From: Chelonoidis abingdonii
Taxonomy: Eukaryota > Chordata > Testudines > Testudinidae
NCBI RefSeq assembly: GCF_003597395.2
Contig: NC_133773.1
Location: 65,987,403 to 66,051,402, forward strand
Direction of reading: 5' to 3'
Length of the DNA stretch: 64,000 nt
Shown: piece by piece, positions 45,368-57,447 of the stretch
Layout of the letters: each line of letters begins with the position of its first letter
Numbering within the stretch: the stretch's first letter is position 1
Program-made: the position numbers and the translations under genes
The notes under the pieces: generated by a model
Databases searched by the model: none
The model's input: the letters and a program-made list of their open reading frames with translations, nothing else
What the model was told of the DNA's origin: nothing

Positions 45368-48300
45368 CCTCCTAATTTGCTGGCAGTGTGAGATATGTGA
45401 ATTGGGTTGCTATATAGCAATCAAACCACCATGTTAATTTCAGATGCTCTGTTCCCCATGGTAGAATGGCTGCCATAATCCACGCTCCCCCAAAGTCCCT
45501 TGGGGACTTTTCATTGTATAGTGAGGGAAGTGAGTCGCCCTGCTGTCTTCCAGTTCTTGGGTGCTCCGTTTGATGTTGCCCAAATTCTCATGTTTACATT
45601 TGGAGGACTAGTTTGGTGGTGCTGGCTGGTATTGCAACAATTTAAAACTCTTTTTGGTACTAGATAGAGACTTTTGTAGCAGTCCCTATCAACGAAAGGA
45701 GGTGAAAAAAGTTGCCCAACACAGTTTTAAAATCTTTTTAGTAGAATTGCTAAGTTACATTCTCCCTGATTCGAACAACTGTTAAGCCAAAGTTTTAAGA
45801 ATAGCATCTAAAAATTGTCCTGTTATATGTGTAACTGTAATAGAGATGCCTTTAGTTGCAGCAGGATAAATGACCACTCCTATTTCTTAACTTTCTTTAC
45901 TTTAACATTGTGAGTGATAATCAAGTTAAGATTATGCTTAGTTTAGATCTGCTTAGTTTAGATGTCATTTCTGTGAATAAGTAGGTGTTTGTTTGTAAAT
46001 TCTTGTTGCCTTTCTCTATAAAAATGATTGTCAAAGGGAAGACTCCATTTCGATGATATCAGCATTCTGTCTTGTTTCTATAAATAACTTAAATGTTGTA
46101 GGGTTTTCTCCTTTCATCATATGCAGGAGATCTCTGCTTTCAGTATTAGTGGAGTAACTCAATACTGCTCGGATTTATCAGATATGTATGAAAAAGGACA
46201 TGAACAGGTCTTCCTGGGTTTTAGACTTGATTTACAGTATGAAGCTGTTGTGTTCCAAGATCAGTTATTTTTTATGGATGGGATCAAATTCGTATTTCAT
46301 CTGGAACTTTTCATGCCTTCATTTTTAAACTATTCTAAAGAGCCGTATTCCCTTTGAAAATGCGCAACATGATGGATGCATTACCACTATTTTTTTTTTC
46401 TGTGAAGATGAAAATCTGGGAGGGAGAGGAGAATCTTCTTGACAGCTAATGTGCAAAATATAATGTCGCAAAAATTACAAAGCAAGGTGAAGCAATTAGC
46501 ATGAAGGGAATAGGACCTTCATGTTTACAACTTGTATTCGCAGAAGGCAACTATTCACACATTTATTTCTCTTAGTATTGTTATTCTCTTGCATGCAAAT
46601 GTCAGCTAAAGCTGGGGAGGAGACATTTGCACTACTGATGAAAGTAGTGAAAAGTCATGGTTCACTTTTACTAGCGAGTTTAGCATTATTTTTTTGGCAT
46701 TGTGATAAATTATTTAATCCTGCATCTGCAGCAATAGTAGCACTGCAAACCTCTGCTTAACAACCAGATCGATATAACCAGCATTTGTTATTTTGACAGC
46801 TGAAAATACAAAATTGATAGGTTGTTCTAGTTAGTTAACATATGAAAATGAATATATGAACAAAAAGTCCAGAAAGAGGTCTACATTCTGTTCAATCAAG
46901 TGACTCGTAGAGTACTACCAGAATTGCTGTCATTGCCTCTAATGTAGCTCATCAGATTTCTAATTTTAAATGACTGTAAATTGTAATTACTTTGTTTTTT
47001 CTCATTGTTTTGAACACATGTAATTTCTTTGACCCTCTTTCGTTGATCAGATAAAATTTTTTCTGGAAAGTAGCAAAAAGACCGTTGCCTGCTGTTTTGA
47101 AGAGCAGGTGATAGAATTTTGTTGTTGGTTTTTATCAGGACCATAGCCTGAACAAACTGATCAATCACTTTAAAAAATATTGAAGACAAATGTGGAGATT
47201 TGGCAGTTTTTCTCTTAACATAGATAACAGCTCTTTGCAAAAGAAAACTATGTAAAGAAAGTAACTGAGAAGTTGCAAAACCAGCAGTTTTTATTGTGTT
47301 TGTAATATGTCAGATTCTAATAGTAAGCAGATTTTTTTCAATAGAGAAAATACAGATATGTACTGGAGGTTGGTAACTTTCTTAATATGACAAGCATGGC
47401 CTATAATGGCTTATGTAATAAAGTACTGGACCACTACTTGAAGCGGGTAGAAAATTCTTTGACAAATGGGTATAGAAGCAAAACAGATATTTGGCTCTGT
47501 ATTATATTAGAGCATTTATCTGAGCTTTAGCTCTAAAATTAACCACTGATTGATTTTAACATGGCTGGGAATCATTTAAATGGATTGAGTACTTGGTGGA
47601 AGCTCTGTCTGTTTATACATATTAGTATTGTATGTGTTCACGTCATTGAAATAGACTAGACTTTTTGGTTTTTAAAGCTTTTCTCTGAAAAGATGACCTG
47701 AAAACATGAATCACTCCATGTGCAGTATAACGTGTGTACATTTATCTTGTTTGTGGCTACTCTAAGCCAAACTATATATGCATTAACCAGCTTTTTCATC
47801 TGCTGCATATTGGAAGTCTTATTACATTTCTGTGTGTTTATAAACTTACTTATATGTGTAACATAGTGAGTTCCAAAGTGGTATGGCTACAATTAAAAAG
47901 AAATTATTCAGGCTAGCCTGTTGAACTAATTGATAGGATTTGACTATCTGGAATGAATTGGTGGCACAGGGAACTAGGTTTCGAATAAGAGTCTGGTCCC
48001 CCATTCAGATAGTTGACAGAGGGTGGGAGTGTTGTGGAGGCAACATATTTGTTCCTTAAAAGTACATGCTCTTCCTGGCCCTCTTTTGTGAAAAATGTGA
48101 GAAGTAGCCAGTCAAAGAATGTTGCAAAACACTCGATAAATATTGAGTTTAGTCTCAGCATTGAATAAATTAAGAGTGGTGCAATGACTGATTTAGGAAG
48201 TCCTCAGCAGAATTAGGAATAGAACTCAAACCTCCCTTTATTAACAGCAAAAGCAGCTTTCATCCCCAACGGGGCATATTTGAATCATCATAACTTCTAT

Positions 48301-48476
48301 AATTTAAAAAAAATGTGTTTTTCACAATCTTCTATTGTTCTTGGAGAAATATGTAATTAGAAATGCTACTTCATTTCCACCTGCTAACTTTTAATAGCAA
48401 ATTGAAGATATTTTATAAAATATATATCATTTTATTTCATAGTTCTCTTCTGTGCTGTGCTTAGAGCCCCCTAAAG
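45368..48476. other. AT-rich unannotated DNA
   Basis: No repeat family was recognised. It contains one weak exon candidate (46127-46207). The minus open frame 46896-47240 (114 codons) has no recognisable motif. Confidence 0.5.
46127..46207 (+). other. Weak candidate internal exon, 81 bp in phase
   Basis: The acceptor-like TTTTCTCCTTTCATCATATGCAG (its end is at 46126) precedes 27 open codons (EISAFSISGVTQYCSDLSD..., ending KGHEQ) and a CAG/GT donor at 46208. The length is a multiple of three with phase 0 at both ends. The frame stays open to 46357, and the donor GTCTTC is poor. The peptide is not recognised. Confidence 0.2.
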
Positions 48477-48484
48477 GTCTGAGG

Positions 48485-48866
48485 TAGGGTGGCCAGATGT
48501 GTGGTTTTTGACTGGAAAGTCCAGTCAAAAAGGGGACCTTATGGTGTCTGATCAGATCTATTTACAGGACACCCAATAATTCCGGTTACTGCGGGGGGGG
48601 GGTGGGAGGCGGCAGAGAGTCATCAAACCTGCCAGATCCTACTCAGCCAAGGCCACCTCCTACCTGCATTGGGTGTCCGCAACTCCCAGCCCCGACTCTG
48701 CAGGCGAGTCCCTCCTGACGAGGGCAGGGAGAGGGGAAGAGCAGCAAGTGACAGGGGAGGAGGGAGAATGGGGCATGGGGCCTTGGGAGAAGAGGTGAGG
48801 CAGGGGAGATTCTGGCACTTCTTCTGGAGTATTCTGTTTTTATATATTACAAAGTTGGCAACCCTA
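48485..48866. mobile_element. Probable hAT-type element (TAGGGTGGCCAG ends)
   Basis: The start TAGGGTGGCCAGATGTGTGG and the inverted end (TAGGGTTGCCAACTTTG) form terminal repeats. The flanks GTCTGAGG (48477-48484) and ATCTGAAG (48867-48874) match at 6 of 8, with both differences G/A. It has a GC-rich interior with a G run at 48592-48601, is 382 bp and non-coding. The ends resemble those of the small MITE at 6587. Confidence 0.65.
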
Positions 48867-48959
48867 ATCTGAAGATGTTTCAGAACCTTTAAATTGTGCA
48901 CATAGCTACCCTATGTGATTGTAAATTTATTAGTGTTGCCTGTGTGTTCCCTTTCCTTT

Positions 48960-49090
48960 GACTGCCGTTGTTGTACTAGTTTGTTGTCTTAAAGTGGATT
49001 GTGAGCTTTTTGGAACAAGGACTACATTTTCTTCGGGATTCATACAGCACCTAGCACAGAGGGGCCAAACCTTGATTGGCGCCTCTGGGT
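48960..49090 (+). repeat. Probable retroposon 3' end (CAGCACCTAGCACAGAGGGG)
   Basis: GGATTGTGAGCTTTTTGGAA, then ATACAGCACCTAGCACAGAG and GATTGGCGCCTCTGGGTGAC, form the same arrangement as the repeat at 30360-30497. The family name is unknown to me and the borders are approximate. Confidence 0.4.
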
Positions 49091-51411
49091 GACACACAGC
49101 AGTGCTAAAATCGAAATAGTTCTCTGTAAGAAGACTCTGTGTTCCATTCTTGTAAACCGAGGATGCCTTTTGCTGGCAAACGTAAGTATTTCTAGTGCAG
49201 CTTCACAAGTGATAGTGATACTGTAAACTGGCCATAGGCATGTGTAAGACTTTTTCAAATCCACAGTACTGAAATGTCTGTGCCTGTTAGTGTTGCCCTC
49301 AGTGGACTTTTACTGGTGCACAGAAACTTGCTTGACAGGTTTTCAGCTTCAACAGTTATTTGGTCTTGAAAATACAAAACAAAGCAGTTTGTACTAGCAA
49401 AAGGGTTAAAATGTTACTTTTTGGCTTTAAATAACTCAGATTTTCCTTTTCTAGATTCTTTCACAATGGGGTGAGCCCCTAGGCTTCTAATTTTGAGGAC
49501 TTCAAAGGTCAACTCAGTAAAATATCAGGTCTCTCCTGATTTGTGTGGTGTGGGGGGTGTGTTCAGTGACCCTCAAGATGCTCCCCAACTTTGTCTCAAT
49601 GTCCATTGGCCAATAATATTAGCCCATATACTATATTACTTTACTCTATCTTTCTGTTTCCTTATTAAAACCTTTGGTCAAGTGTAAAACTTAATATAGT
49701 TTCTATATATTTTCTTGTACTGAACTCATAGTTGATATAGGGTCCACTTATGAAATGTCCTGATTCATATTAAAAAGTGGGATTGTTTGTTTGGAATTGA
49801 TGCATCTGGTGTTTTCAGGTATCTTTAAAATGCTGTTGTACACATTGAACCAGTGTGAGTAATGTAACTTAGTTTTGTGTACACAATTTTCTGAAAGATG
49901 TTGGATTTTTGTTGTTATAATGTCAGTCTTACGTAGTAAGCGTTGCTGGATGCTGGGAAATTTCCATAAAATTATTACATCTGTATTTTCTACTTTTTAG
50001 TTCTATTACTTTAAAAAAAGTACTCAATTTTTATTTTTAAAAATGCACCTTGACCTTTACATGAGACGATTAGAAGATGGACTGTAGAAACAACAGCAAT
50101 CACATCTTATATAGCAACATCCTATTTATAGGTGGAAACAGCTGCATCCTCTGCGTCTACATGCAAGAAATCCTATTGTTCTCAAATCATCAGGTTAGTG
50201 TTACTGTGGGAAAATGTAGGACTATTAGAGGTATTATTAAACAATTTTTTTTAACATACACAAGGCAAGGGAAGGTGGGGATCTTTTTGATTGTGCTTTT
50301 AAAATTGACGGTCAGAAATATTGTGTAACTTTTAGGCTATCTGTGTGACTGAACTTGCATTATGATAAAATATGGTATTAGGTTTATTAGTGAATTATGT
50401 TGTGTTCTTCTCAATTGCTTTTTTGTGTTGCATAACTCTTGGAGCTGCTTGAGCATATCATCTTCTGAAGAAATGCTCCATGTCATTGATGTCCAGTCTT
50501 TTTAGGCCTCAGAATAAATATATTAATAATAAATAAGGGAGCTGCAATCAATACTTTGGCGGTAGATTCATTGCCCTGTTGTGCTACCTGATTGGTGCAA
50601 AGGGAATGCAAGAGAATAGAAACCACCTACGAGTCCATTTTCTGGAATTCCCGTGGTACAGGAGAGTCCCTAATAGGCCTACAGCCAGCATAGCCTTAAC
50701 AGCTCAGTCTGTTTCCTATGCCTTCCCAGTACATCTGTGTGGGTTGATGGAGGTGGTGTGGCTGGAATTGTATGGTGCTCCAGTTACCTCAACATGCATA
50801 TGATCTGTTGGGCGCTATAGCTAGCTGGCCCAAGGTGGAACAGGGTCAGAGAATCGGAGAGTTGTAATTGGTTGGTGGTCCTTGTTTTTCCTCTACTCAT
50901 CTGCCCAGGGTGATGATGTGGGAGAGGGAAGCTGTCTTTTTCAGGGAGAGCCATCTGAGCTTCCATACTCTTCTGTCTGGGGCTCTGACAGCCCATTAAT
51001 AAACCCTTGTATCTCTTCTCTGTGATGACTGGTCTGATTCAGTAACTTCAGTTTAAAAATCAGTGCGTGGCTCAGGGAACAGAGTTTTAATTCATAATTA
51101 AACACATTGTTTCTTAGTACATTTTATCTCAGGATCCACAAGTTGGATATCCCTCTTCAACATTCATGCTATACAAGTTGAGAAAACTAAGAATTTACAA
51201 GATTTTTTTAAAAAAACCTGAGGGGGTTCCCTTGGGGTTGGGAGACTGTACATTCTGTTACCAGCTTTGCCCGTTACTTTGCGCTATATTCATTTATTAG
51301 GGGTACTCTTTGGGTGGGGGGATTCTGTACTTCTATCAATGTACTGCTTATGTCACTTACGTTCTCATATGGAGCTCTACTTCTCCCTGCTGCAAGTTCC
51401 CTCCCAATGGA
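49091..51411. other. AT-rich unannotated DNA
   Basis: No gene or repeat family was recognised. Confidence 0.5.
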
Positions 51412-51416
51412 GCTAT

Positions 51417-52197
51417 TGTCATAAACAGATGGTTAAGGGTTACTGTCTCTTTTACCTGTAAAGGGTTAAGAAGCTCAGTGAACCTGGCTGACACCTGACC
51501 AGAGGACCAATGGGGGGACAAGATACTTTCAAATCTTGGTGGAGGGAAGTCTTTGTGCTGTTTGTGGTGTTCGTTGTTCGCTCTCCGGACTGAGAGGGAC
51601 AAGATGTACACCCAGGCTTTTCCAATCTTTCTGAATCAGCCTCTCATGTTTCAAAATAGTAAGTAATAGCCAGGAAAAGCGGATTAGTCTTATGTTTGTT
51701 TTCTTAACTTGTAAATATGTTTTTTTGCTGGAAGGATTTTTACCTCTGTTTGCTGTAACTTTGAATGTCAGGCTAAGGGCGGGGGGGTGGGAGGGGTCTC
51801 TCTAGTCTATATGAATCTGCGTACCCTGTAAAGTATTTTCCATCCGGATTTTACAGAGATAAATTTTACCTTTTCTTTCTTTAATTAAAAAAGCTTTCTT
51901 TTTAAGAACCTGATTGATTTTTCCTTGTTTTAGAATCCAAAGGATTGAGTCTAAACTCACCAGGGATTGATGGGGGGAAAAGGAAGGGGGATGGTTAATT
52001 TCTTTTTGTTTTAAGATCCAAGGAGTTTGGATCTTGGGTTCCCCAGGGAAGGATTTGGGCGAACAGAAGTGTGCTAGACACAGACTTCTGGCTGGTGGCA
52101 GCATACCAAATTTAAGCTAGGAATTAAGCTTAAAAGTGATCATGCAGGTCCCCACTTCTTGAACTCTAAAGTTCAAAGTGAGGAGAAAACCTTGACA
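51417..52197 (+). mobile_element. Solo LTR with perfect 5-bp target duplication
   Basis: A 781-bp LTR starts TGTCATAAACAGATGGTTAA and ends AAAACCTTGACA. GCTAT flanks it on both sides (51412-51416 and 52198-52202). It is the closest relative of the minus-strand LTR at 2805-3656; shared blocks include CTCAGTGAACCTGGCTGACA and GGTATGCTGCCACCAGCC read in opposite orientation. It is about 70 bp shorter than that copy. There is no gag or pol next to it. The open frames inside are not genes. Confidence 0.9.
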
Positions 52198-52202
52198 GCT
52201 AT

Positions 52203-53089
52203 CCTGCAGGAACTAGGTTCTCCAGGGCTGGGTTCTTCCAGCCACAGAATCAGATGCGCGCACACTCACTCATTCACTCACAGAATGCATCTGAAAGGAC
52301 CAGGTTAATCAGCACTCCCAAGCTGACCCCTTGTATGTCCCTGGACTCGGGAGGCTGGGTCAAAAAGCACCTCCAAGCTGTCACCCTCATATGCTTTGGG
52401 CACCTTGAGCAGCACTTCCTCGCTACCATCTTCATATGTCCCAGATTCAGCATGTCTCTATCTCCACTTTCACGTTACAATTCTGTTAGTAACCCACATG
52501 ATGAGCTAACCTCACAGGATTTTTGGGTGCTTCAGGGATCTTTTAGTTTAGGTACGAGGAGTGCTGCTACAGAGCAAATAAGGAAAACCAAAAAACCCCC
52601 ACCCATGAGACAGAGAGAGAGAAGCAACCAGCTTCATCATGAAAGTTATTTATTGCCAGGTAGGAGGGGAGCCAAACAAACAAGAGAGTTATAATATTAA
52701 ATCTAACTTAAATTTGACTATAAGACAGGTTTACAAAACTATAACTGATCACACAAGTCAGGGTTAGAAGGCTATACCTAGAGCGAGAGAGAGAGCATGA
52801 CTGAGCTGGGTTCTCACCACTCCATGAAGCTTGACTTGATCAGGGGGTCCTAGGTGGTGGTGTTAGCTGAGGGTCTGGAGTGATGGAGTCAGGCAGAGCC
52901 CCCAGCATGATCAGTCAGGAGAAGTCCCCCCAATGGAACTGATGCAGATTTTAGATCCAGGCATCAGACCACTTATCTGAGCATGGGTAGGAGTTTTTGT
53001 AGAGAAACAACAACGTTTCAAGGGAAAACACTTAGATTTGTTTGTGTGTAAACAAAAGAGTATACTAAAGTTGTTTTGTTCAGGCTAGA
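52203..53089. other. Unidentified, possibly repeat-derived DNA
   Basis: This block is less AT-rich than typical flanks and contains CACACTCACTCATTCACTCAC, GAGAGAGAGA runs (about 52612 and 52787) and AAGTTATTTATTGCCAGG, whose complement has an AATAAATAACTTT signal. It might be a retroelement in minus orientation, but I recognised no end or motif. The 146-codon plus frame 52254-52694 lacks recognisable motifs. Confidence 0.35.
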
Positions 53090-53092
53090 CCA

Positions 53093-53334
53093 GAGATGGC
53101 CAAATTATGGCCCGTCCTGCCCGACCCTTGAGCTCCCGCCCCGAGAGGCTGTCCCCCATCCCCCGCAGCCAGAGCCTGTGCTGCCAGCGCTCTGGGTGGC
53201 GGCTCTGTGATCTCCTGCTGGGCAGTGCGGCAGATTGGCTGGCTCCGGTGGGGCGGCGTGGCTCCCAGTCCTGCTGCTCTGAGTGGCATGGTAAGGGGGT
53301 GGGGAGGGGGGGCTTGAGTATACCTATCCTATCT
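53093..53334 (+). mobile_element. Truncated GC-rich hAT-type repeat
   Basis: It starts CAGAGATGGCCAAATTATGG, the familiar start of a hAT-type repeat that continues CCCG. The body is GC-rich (CGGTGGGGCGGCGTGGCTCC). The right terminus is missing: the sequence passes directly into a SINE fragment at about 53337. Confidence 0.55.
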
Positions 53335-53336
53335 CG

Positions 53337-53431
53337 TAGAACTGGAAGGGACCCCGAAAGGTTATGGTGTCCAGCCCCCAGCCTTCACTAGGAGGACCAA
53401 GTACTGTTTTTGCCCCAGATCCCTAGGTGAC
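53337..53431 (-). mobile_element. Partial tRNA-derived SINE, minus strand, 3' half only
   Basis: It reads ATCTCGTAGAACTGGAAGGG, then CTTCACTAGGAGGACCAAGT, then CCAGATCCCTAGGTGACCAG, matching the tRNA-unrelated half of the SINE at 14034-14232. The promoter half is missing; the sequence ends where Penelope-like DNA starts. Confidence 0.75.
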
Positions 53432-53440
53432 CAGTTTTGT

Positions 53441-53990
53441 TCAGGCAGTGTAGTTCTAGCCATGTTGGTCTCAGGCTATTAAAGCAATAAGATGGATGAG
53501 ACCAACTTTTGTTGGTGAGATTGACGAGTTTACAAGCCACAGCCACACAGAGCTCTTCTTCAGGTCTGGGATAGGTAATTCTGTCACAGGTGTAAATTAA
53601 AGGTGGAATAGAAAAGCGTAAGTAGTTAGCACATATTGTAAGGGACCATTCAAGGTAGAGTGGCACGTTACCACCTCTGCAGTCACAGGACAAAAAGATG
53701 GGGTTAGTGGGTTACAGATGGCTGTAATCAACCATAAATCCAATGTCTTTGTTCAGTCCATGATTTTTAGTGGCTAGCAGACACTAAAAACACCCTCTCA
53801 CTTTTCTCAAAGTGAACACTGTCCTCAATCAGTCCTCAACCTCAACAGTAACTTGCACAGCATTTTCAGAAAACAAGTTTGGGATCTTAAATTCTTAACT
53901 TTGCTAGACATCAAAAACATGGACTAACCAGATACACCAGATTTATGGCTTATTACAACCATCTGTAGCCTCCTCTTTTTTGTCCATGTG
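53441..53990. mobile_element. Penelope-like element pieces in inverted (head-to-head) arrangement
   Basis: The left piece has CAGTGTAGTTCTAGCCATGT, ACCAACTTTTGTTGGTGAGA and CACAGAGCTCTTCTTCAGGT, terminal sequence typical of Penelope-like elements in turtle and bird genomes. It continues through GATGGCTGTAATCAACCATA at about 53724. The same block is found inverted at 53899-53988 (GACTAACCAGATACACCAGA...TTACAACCATCTGTAGCC), so arms 53690-53780 and 53899-53988 are imperfect inverted repeats of about 90 bp. No coding sequence. Inverted or tandem copies are a known Penelope habit. Confidence 0.65.
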
Positions 53991-54360
53991 AAGGTATGAA
54001 AGGCAGATTGAGGGACGTGCATCAACTGGATGTTTCTGCTAAAGTGATCAGCAATGAAATAACCATTCTCACAAAGTTAATTATCTTTAAGGTTTCAGAA
54101 CTGACAATTAAATAAAATGGACAGGGCGGTCACCACCTCTCAGAACTATCGTGTCCCACAGAGTGCAGATTCAAGATGTCAAAACGGTATCATTTTTATT
54201 CAGTTGAAATTATCAAGGCTCTTACAACCAAAAAAGTTAGAAGCAAGTTTTTAAAAAATTCAAGCTTACACTCTGGAGCACAATACTGCAGCAACAGCTT
54301 GCTTTCTTCAGTCAAAAATTGCAGAGTATGTTCAGTCTTGTCTGCATGTCTCTGTGAAGA
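53991..54360. other. Unannotated DNA
   Basis: No gene or repeat family was recognised. Confidence 0.45.
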
Positions 54361-54362
54361 TA

Positions 54363-54555
54363 CACCTCTACCCTGATATAACTCTGTCCTCGGGAGCCAA
54401 AAAATCTTACTGCGTTATAGGTGAAACTGCATTATATTGAACTTGCTTTGATCTGCCGAAGTGTGCAGTCGCCCCTTTGCCCCCCAGAGAGCTGCTTTAC
54501 TGCATTCTATCCAAATTCATGTTATAGCGGGTCGTATTATATCAGGGTAGAGGTG
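54363..54555. mobile_element. Tc1/mariner-like MITE with TA duplication
   Basis: The left end CACCTCTACCCTGATATAAC and the inverted right end match for 19 bases before diverging. TA flanks both sides (54361-54362 and 54556-54557). The interior repeats GCGTTATAGGTGAAACTGCA-like and TTATAGCGGGTCG motifs. It is 193 bp and non-coding. Confidence 0.85.
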
Positions 54556-54557
54556 TA

Positions 54558-54774
54558 CCTCAAGTCAGCTGTGGCATCAGCAGCAGTGCTGATGTACTAT
54601 GCACATAGCAGTAGTCACCTTTTTAGTAATTCAGAGCATAAATAAGCACTTATTAGAATCTGTATTTAGAAAGCTATCCTATATAGGCAATGTTATCTGT
54701 ATATGAAAGCTGGTTTAGAGGCATATGAGAAAAGAAGATATTTTATGAAGCTGTTGGGTTTTAACTAAGGTATA
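54558..54774. other. Short unannotated interval
   Basis: Nothing recognisable was seen. Confidence 0.4.
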
Positions 54775-56470
54775 TTTCAGAGTAGCAGCTGCATTAGTCT
54801 GGATCTGCAAAAGGAACAGGGGTACTTGTGGCACCTTAGAGACTAACACATTTATTTGAGCGTAAGCTTTCGTGGGCTACAGCCCACTTCATTGGATGCA
54901 TAGACTGGAACATACAGCAAGAAGATATTTATACATACAGAGAACATAAAAAGGTGTAAGTAGCCATACCAACTGTAAGAGGCCAATCAATTGAGATGAG
55001 CTATCATCAGCAGGAGAAAAAAACTTTTTGAACGTGATAAGTTGATGATGATCCATAGAAGTGTGTGAGGATACTTAAACATTGGGGAAATAGATCAATT
55101 CGTGTTAAATGGGCCGCAACCCTTCCGGTCCCTTTCAACCAAATAAACTGTACTAATTTGCATATTAATTCAAGCTACAGCAGTCTCTCTTTGGAGTGCT
55201 GTTTTCGTAGGTAAAAATAGCCACCTTAAGGTTCAAAAGACCATGCTCACGATAATCTGGCACTGAATGTCCTAGAGAGCTGAAGTTTTCTACCACTGAG
55301 TTTCTTTTGAATGTCTACGATTCCTTGTGATCGGATTGTTGTCCATTTATTTCTTTTGCATAGAACTTCAGGGTTGGCCAATGTACATGGCAGAGGGGCT
55401 TGCTGGCATGAATGGGCAGTATATTCACTTTTGGTAGCATAAATGTGCAGTGTGAATGAGCCCTGATTGGCGTGGCTGAGTGATTAGTTCTGTGATGGTC
55501 TGCAAAATAGAGTATATGGACAGAGTGGCATTGGCTTTGTTGCAAAGAAGTTCCTGGTTAAGTGTTATGTTGTATGGTGTCGGTTGCTGGTGAGTATTAT
55601 GCTTCGGGTTGGGGCTGTCGGTAAGCAAGGACTGGTCTCTGTTCTAAAGATCTGTGAGACTGAGTGGGATCATTCTCTTTCGGGATGGTTGTAGATCTTT
55701 CAATGCACTGGTAGGGGTTTTAGTGGGCTGAAGGTGCGGCTAGTGGTGTTCTTTATTTTCTTTGTTGGGTCTGTCCTGTAGTAGGTGACTTCTGGGTACT
55801 CTTCTGGCTCTGTCAATCTGTTTTTTCATTTCAGCAGGTGGGTTGTTTTAAGAATGCTTGATATAGTTCTTGTAGGTGTTTGCATCTGCCTGAGAGATTG
55901 GAGCAAATGCGGTTGTGTCTTAGAGCTTGGCTGTAGACAATGGATTGTGTGGTGTGTCCTGGATGGAAGCTGGAGGCATGTAGGTAAGTATAGCGGTCAA
56001 TAGGTTTCTGATAAAGGATGGTGTTTATGTGACCATCGCTTATTAGCACAGTAGTGTCTAGGAAATAGACTGCTTGTGTAGAATGGTCTAGGCTGAGGTT
56101 GATGGTAGGATGGAAATTGTTAAAATCATGGTGGAATTCTTCGATGGCTTCTTTTCCATGGGTCCAGATGTTGAAGATGTCATCAATGCAGTGCAAGTAG
56201 ACTAGGAGTGTAAGAGGCCGAGAGCTAAGAAAGCGTTCTAAGTCAGCCATAAAAACATTGGCATACTGTGGGGCCATGTGGGTACCCATAGCAGTGCCAC
56301 TGACTTGAAGGTATATATTGTCCCCAAATGTGAAATAGTTGTGGGTGAGGACAAAATCACAAAGTTCAGCCACCAGGTTTGCTGTGATATTATCGACGAT
56401 ACTGTTCCTGATGGCTTGTAGTCCATCTTTTTGTGGAATGTTGGTGATATAGTTATTATAGTTTCAGGTG
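54775..56470 (-). mobile_element. 5'-truncated Penelope-like retroelement, minus strand
   Basis: Read leftwards, the element has a reverse-transcriptase segment (56470-55831), a decayed downstream region (55830-55130) and a 3' end close to CTAAGGTGCCACAAGTACCC and GCAGCTGCTACTCTGAAA at 54775. The GGCACCTTAGAGACTAACAC block is the widespread Penelope end in turtle genomes and matches in type the palindrome at 58564. Sequence upstream of the RT core is missing. I could not read an intact GIY-YIG endonuclease. Confidence 0.8.
55831..56470 (-). pseudogene. Penelope-like reverse transcriptase remnant
   Basis: Penelope elements copy themselves with a telomerase-related reverse transcriptase. The first remnant, in one minus frame to about 56373, has NIPQKDGLQAIRNSIVDN-like sequence. 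The main frame then reads AELCDFVLTHNYFTFGDN, SGTAMGTHMAPQYANVFMA and the catalytic-site motif YLHCIDDIFNIW, with both aspartates present. FLDTTVLISDGHINTILYQ and HASSFHPGHTTQSIVYSQAL follow. The frame is 180 codons from the Met at 56373 to the stop at 55831. The finger domain and anything N-terminal are lost, so it is inactive. Confidence 0.85.
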
Positions 56471-57139
56471 ATAGAGCAAGATATAGCTTAACTTTATTTG
56501 CAACGTCCAAATCTTTCCTGGATCTTGTGATTTGTAATAATGGAAAACTGTGTTAGCATACCTAAGGTGACTTACTATCCACTACATAGTTGAACATTTA
56601 AGACATAAAGTAAAGACAACTTCTGTCCTGTATAGGCACTTCTTGCTACTTCAGTGTTGAATCTATTGGCTAGGCTGTTGCAGTGCCTAAAGAGGTTGTT
56701 GGAATTATTAATATTTGATATTATGAATGTTGATATGGGAAATCACTAAACGCTAATTTAACCAGAAACTTCTGTATTAAATCCAACGACCGAGTGATAT
56801 TTATACAATTGCTCTAAATATGCCTAAAATAATAAGCAATTTACTATATCCAAACAGTAACAAAACATTTATAACCGTTTGTCAAGATACTTACAAATGG
56901 GCTAACCCCAGGGGTGCTTAGACCCTTATTGGTCAGGCAGGTATTAACAATGAACCCTTTAACAAACAGGTGATGTCATTGCCAATTAATGACTTAAGCT
57001 AAGAATTAATTTGCGCCCGTTCCTGTTTTAATCCAAATAAGATTTACAGCCTCCTTTCTTATTCCCACCCTGCCCCCCCCCCGAGATTTTTATATTGGGG
57101 CTGGTAGTGAAGGGAAACCATGCATTTGGTATTAGTTAT
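56471..57139. other. Unannotated DNA
   Basis: No gene or repeat family was recognised. A C run lies at about 57074-57081. Confidence 0.5.
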
Positions 57140-57147
57140 TACTACTT

Positions 57148-57439
57148 CAGGGGTAGGCAACCTATGGCATGTGTGCCAATTTTCAGTGGCACTCACACTG
57201 ACTGGGTCCTAACCACTGGTCCAGGGGGCTCTGCATTTTAATTTAATTTTAAATGCAGCTTCTTAAGCATTCTGAAACCTTATTTACTTTACATACAACA
57301 ATAGTTTAGTTATATATTATTGACTCAGAGAAAGAGACCTTCTAAAAAGGTTAAAATGTATTATTGTCACACAAAACCTTAAATTAAAGTGAATAAATGA
57401 AGACTCGTCACATCACTTCTGAAAGGTTGCCGACCCCTG
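57148..57439 (+). mobile_element. hAT MITE, CAGGGGTAGGCAACC family, copy 5
   Basis: It begins CAGGGGTAGGCAACCTATGG and ends GGTTGCCGACCCCTG. The flanks TACTACTT (57140-57147) and TATTACTT (57440-57447) match at 7 of 8. Compared with the other copies it lacks a short segment just after CATGTGTGCC near the left end. It is non-coding. Confidence 0.9.
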
Positions 57440-57447
57440 TATTACTT

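Noticed and set aside
45019..45420. 133-codon minus frame and similar plus frames
   Set aside because: The foldback hAT element makes both strands look alike; there is no protein motif.
50132..50193. Candidate exon with a strong CAG/GTTAGTG donor
   Set aside because: The acceptor lacks a pyrimidine tract, and the 20-codon reading has no recognisable content.
52254..52694. 146-codon plus frame
   Set aside because: No recognisable motif, no splice context, and it begins in a CACTCACTCA simple repeat.
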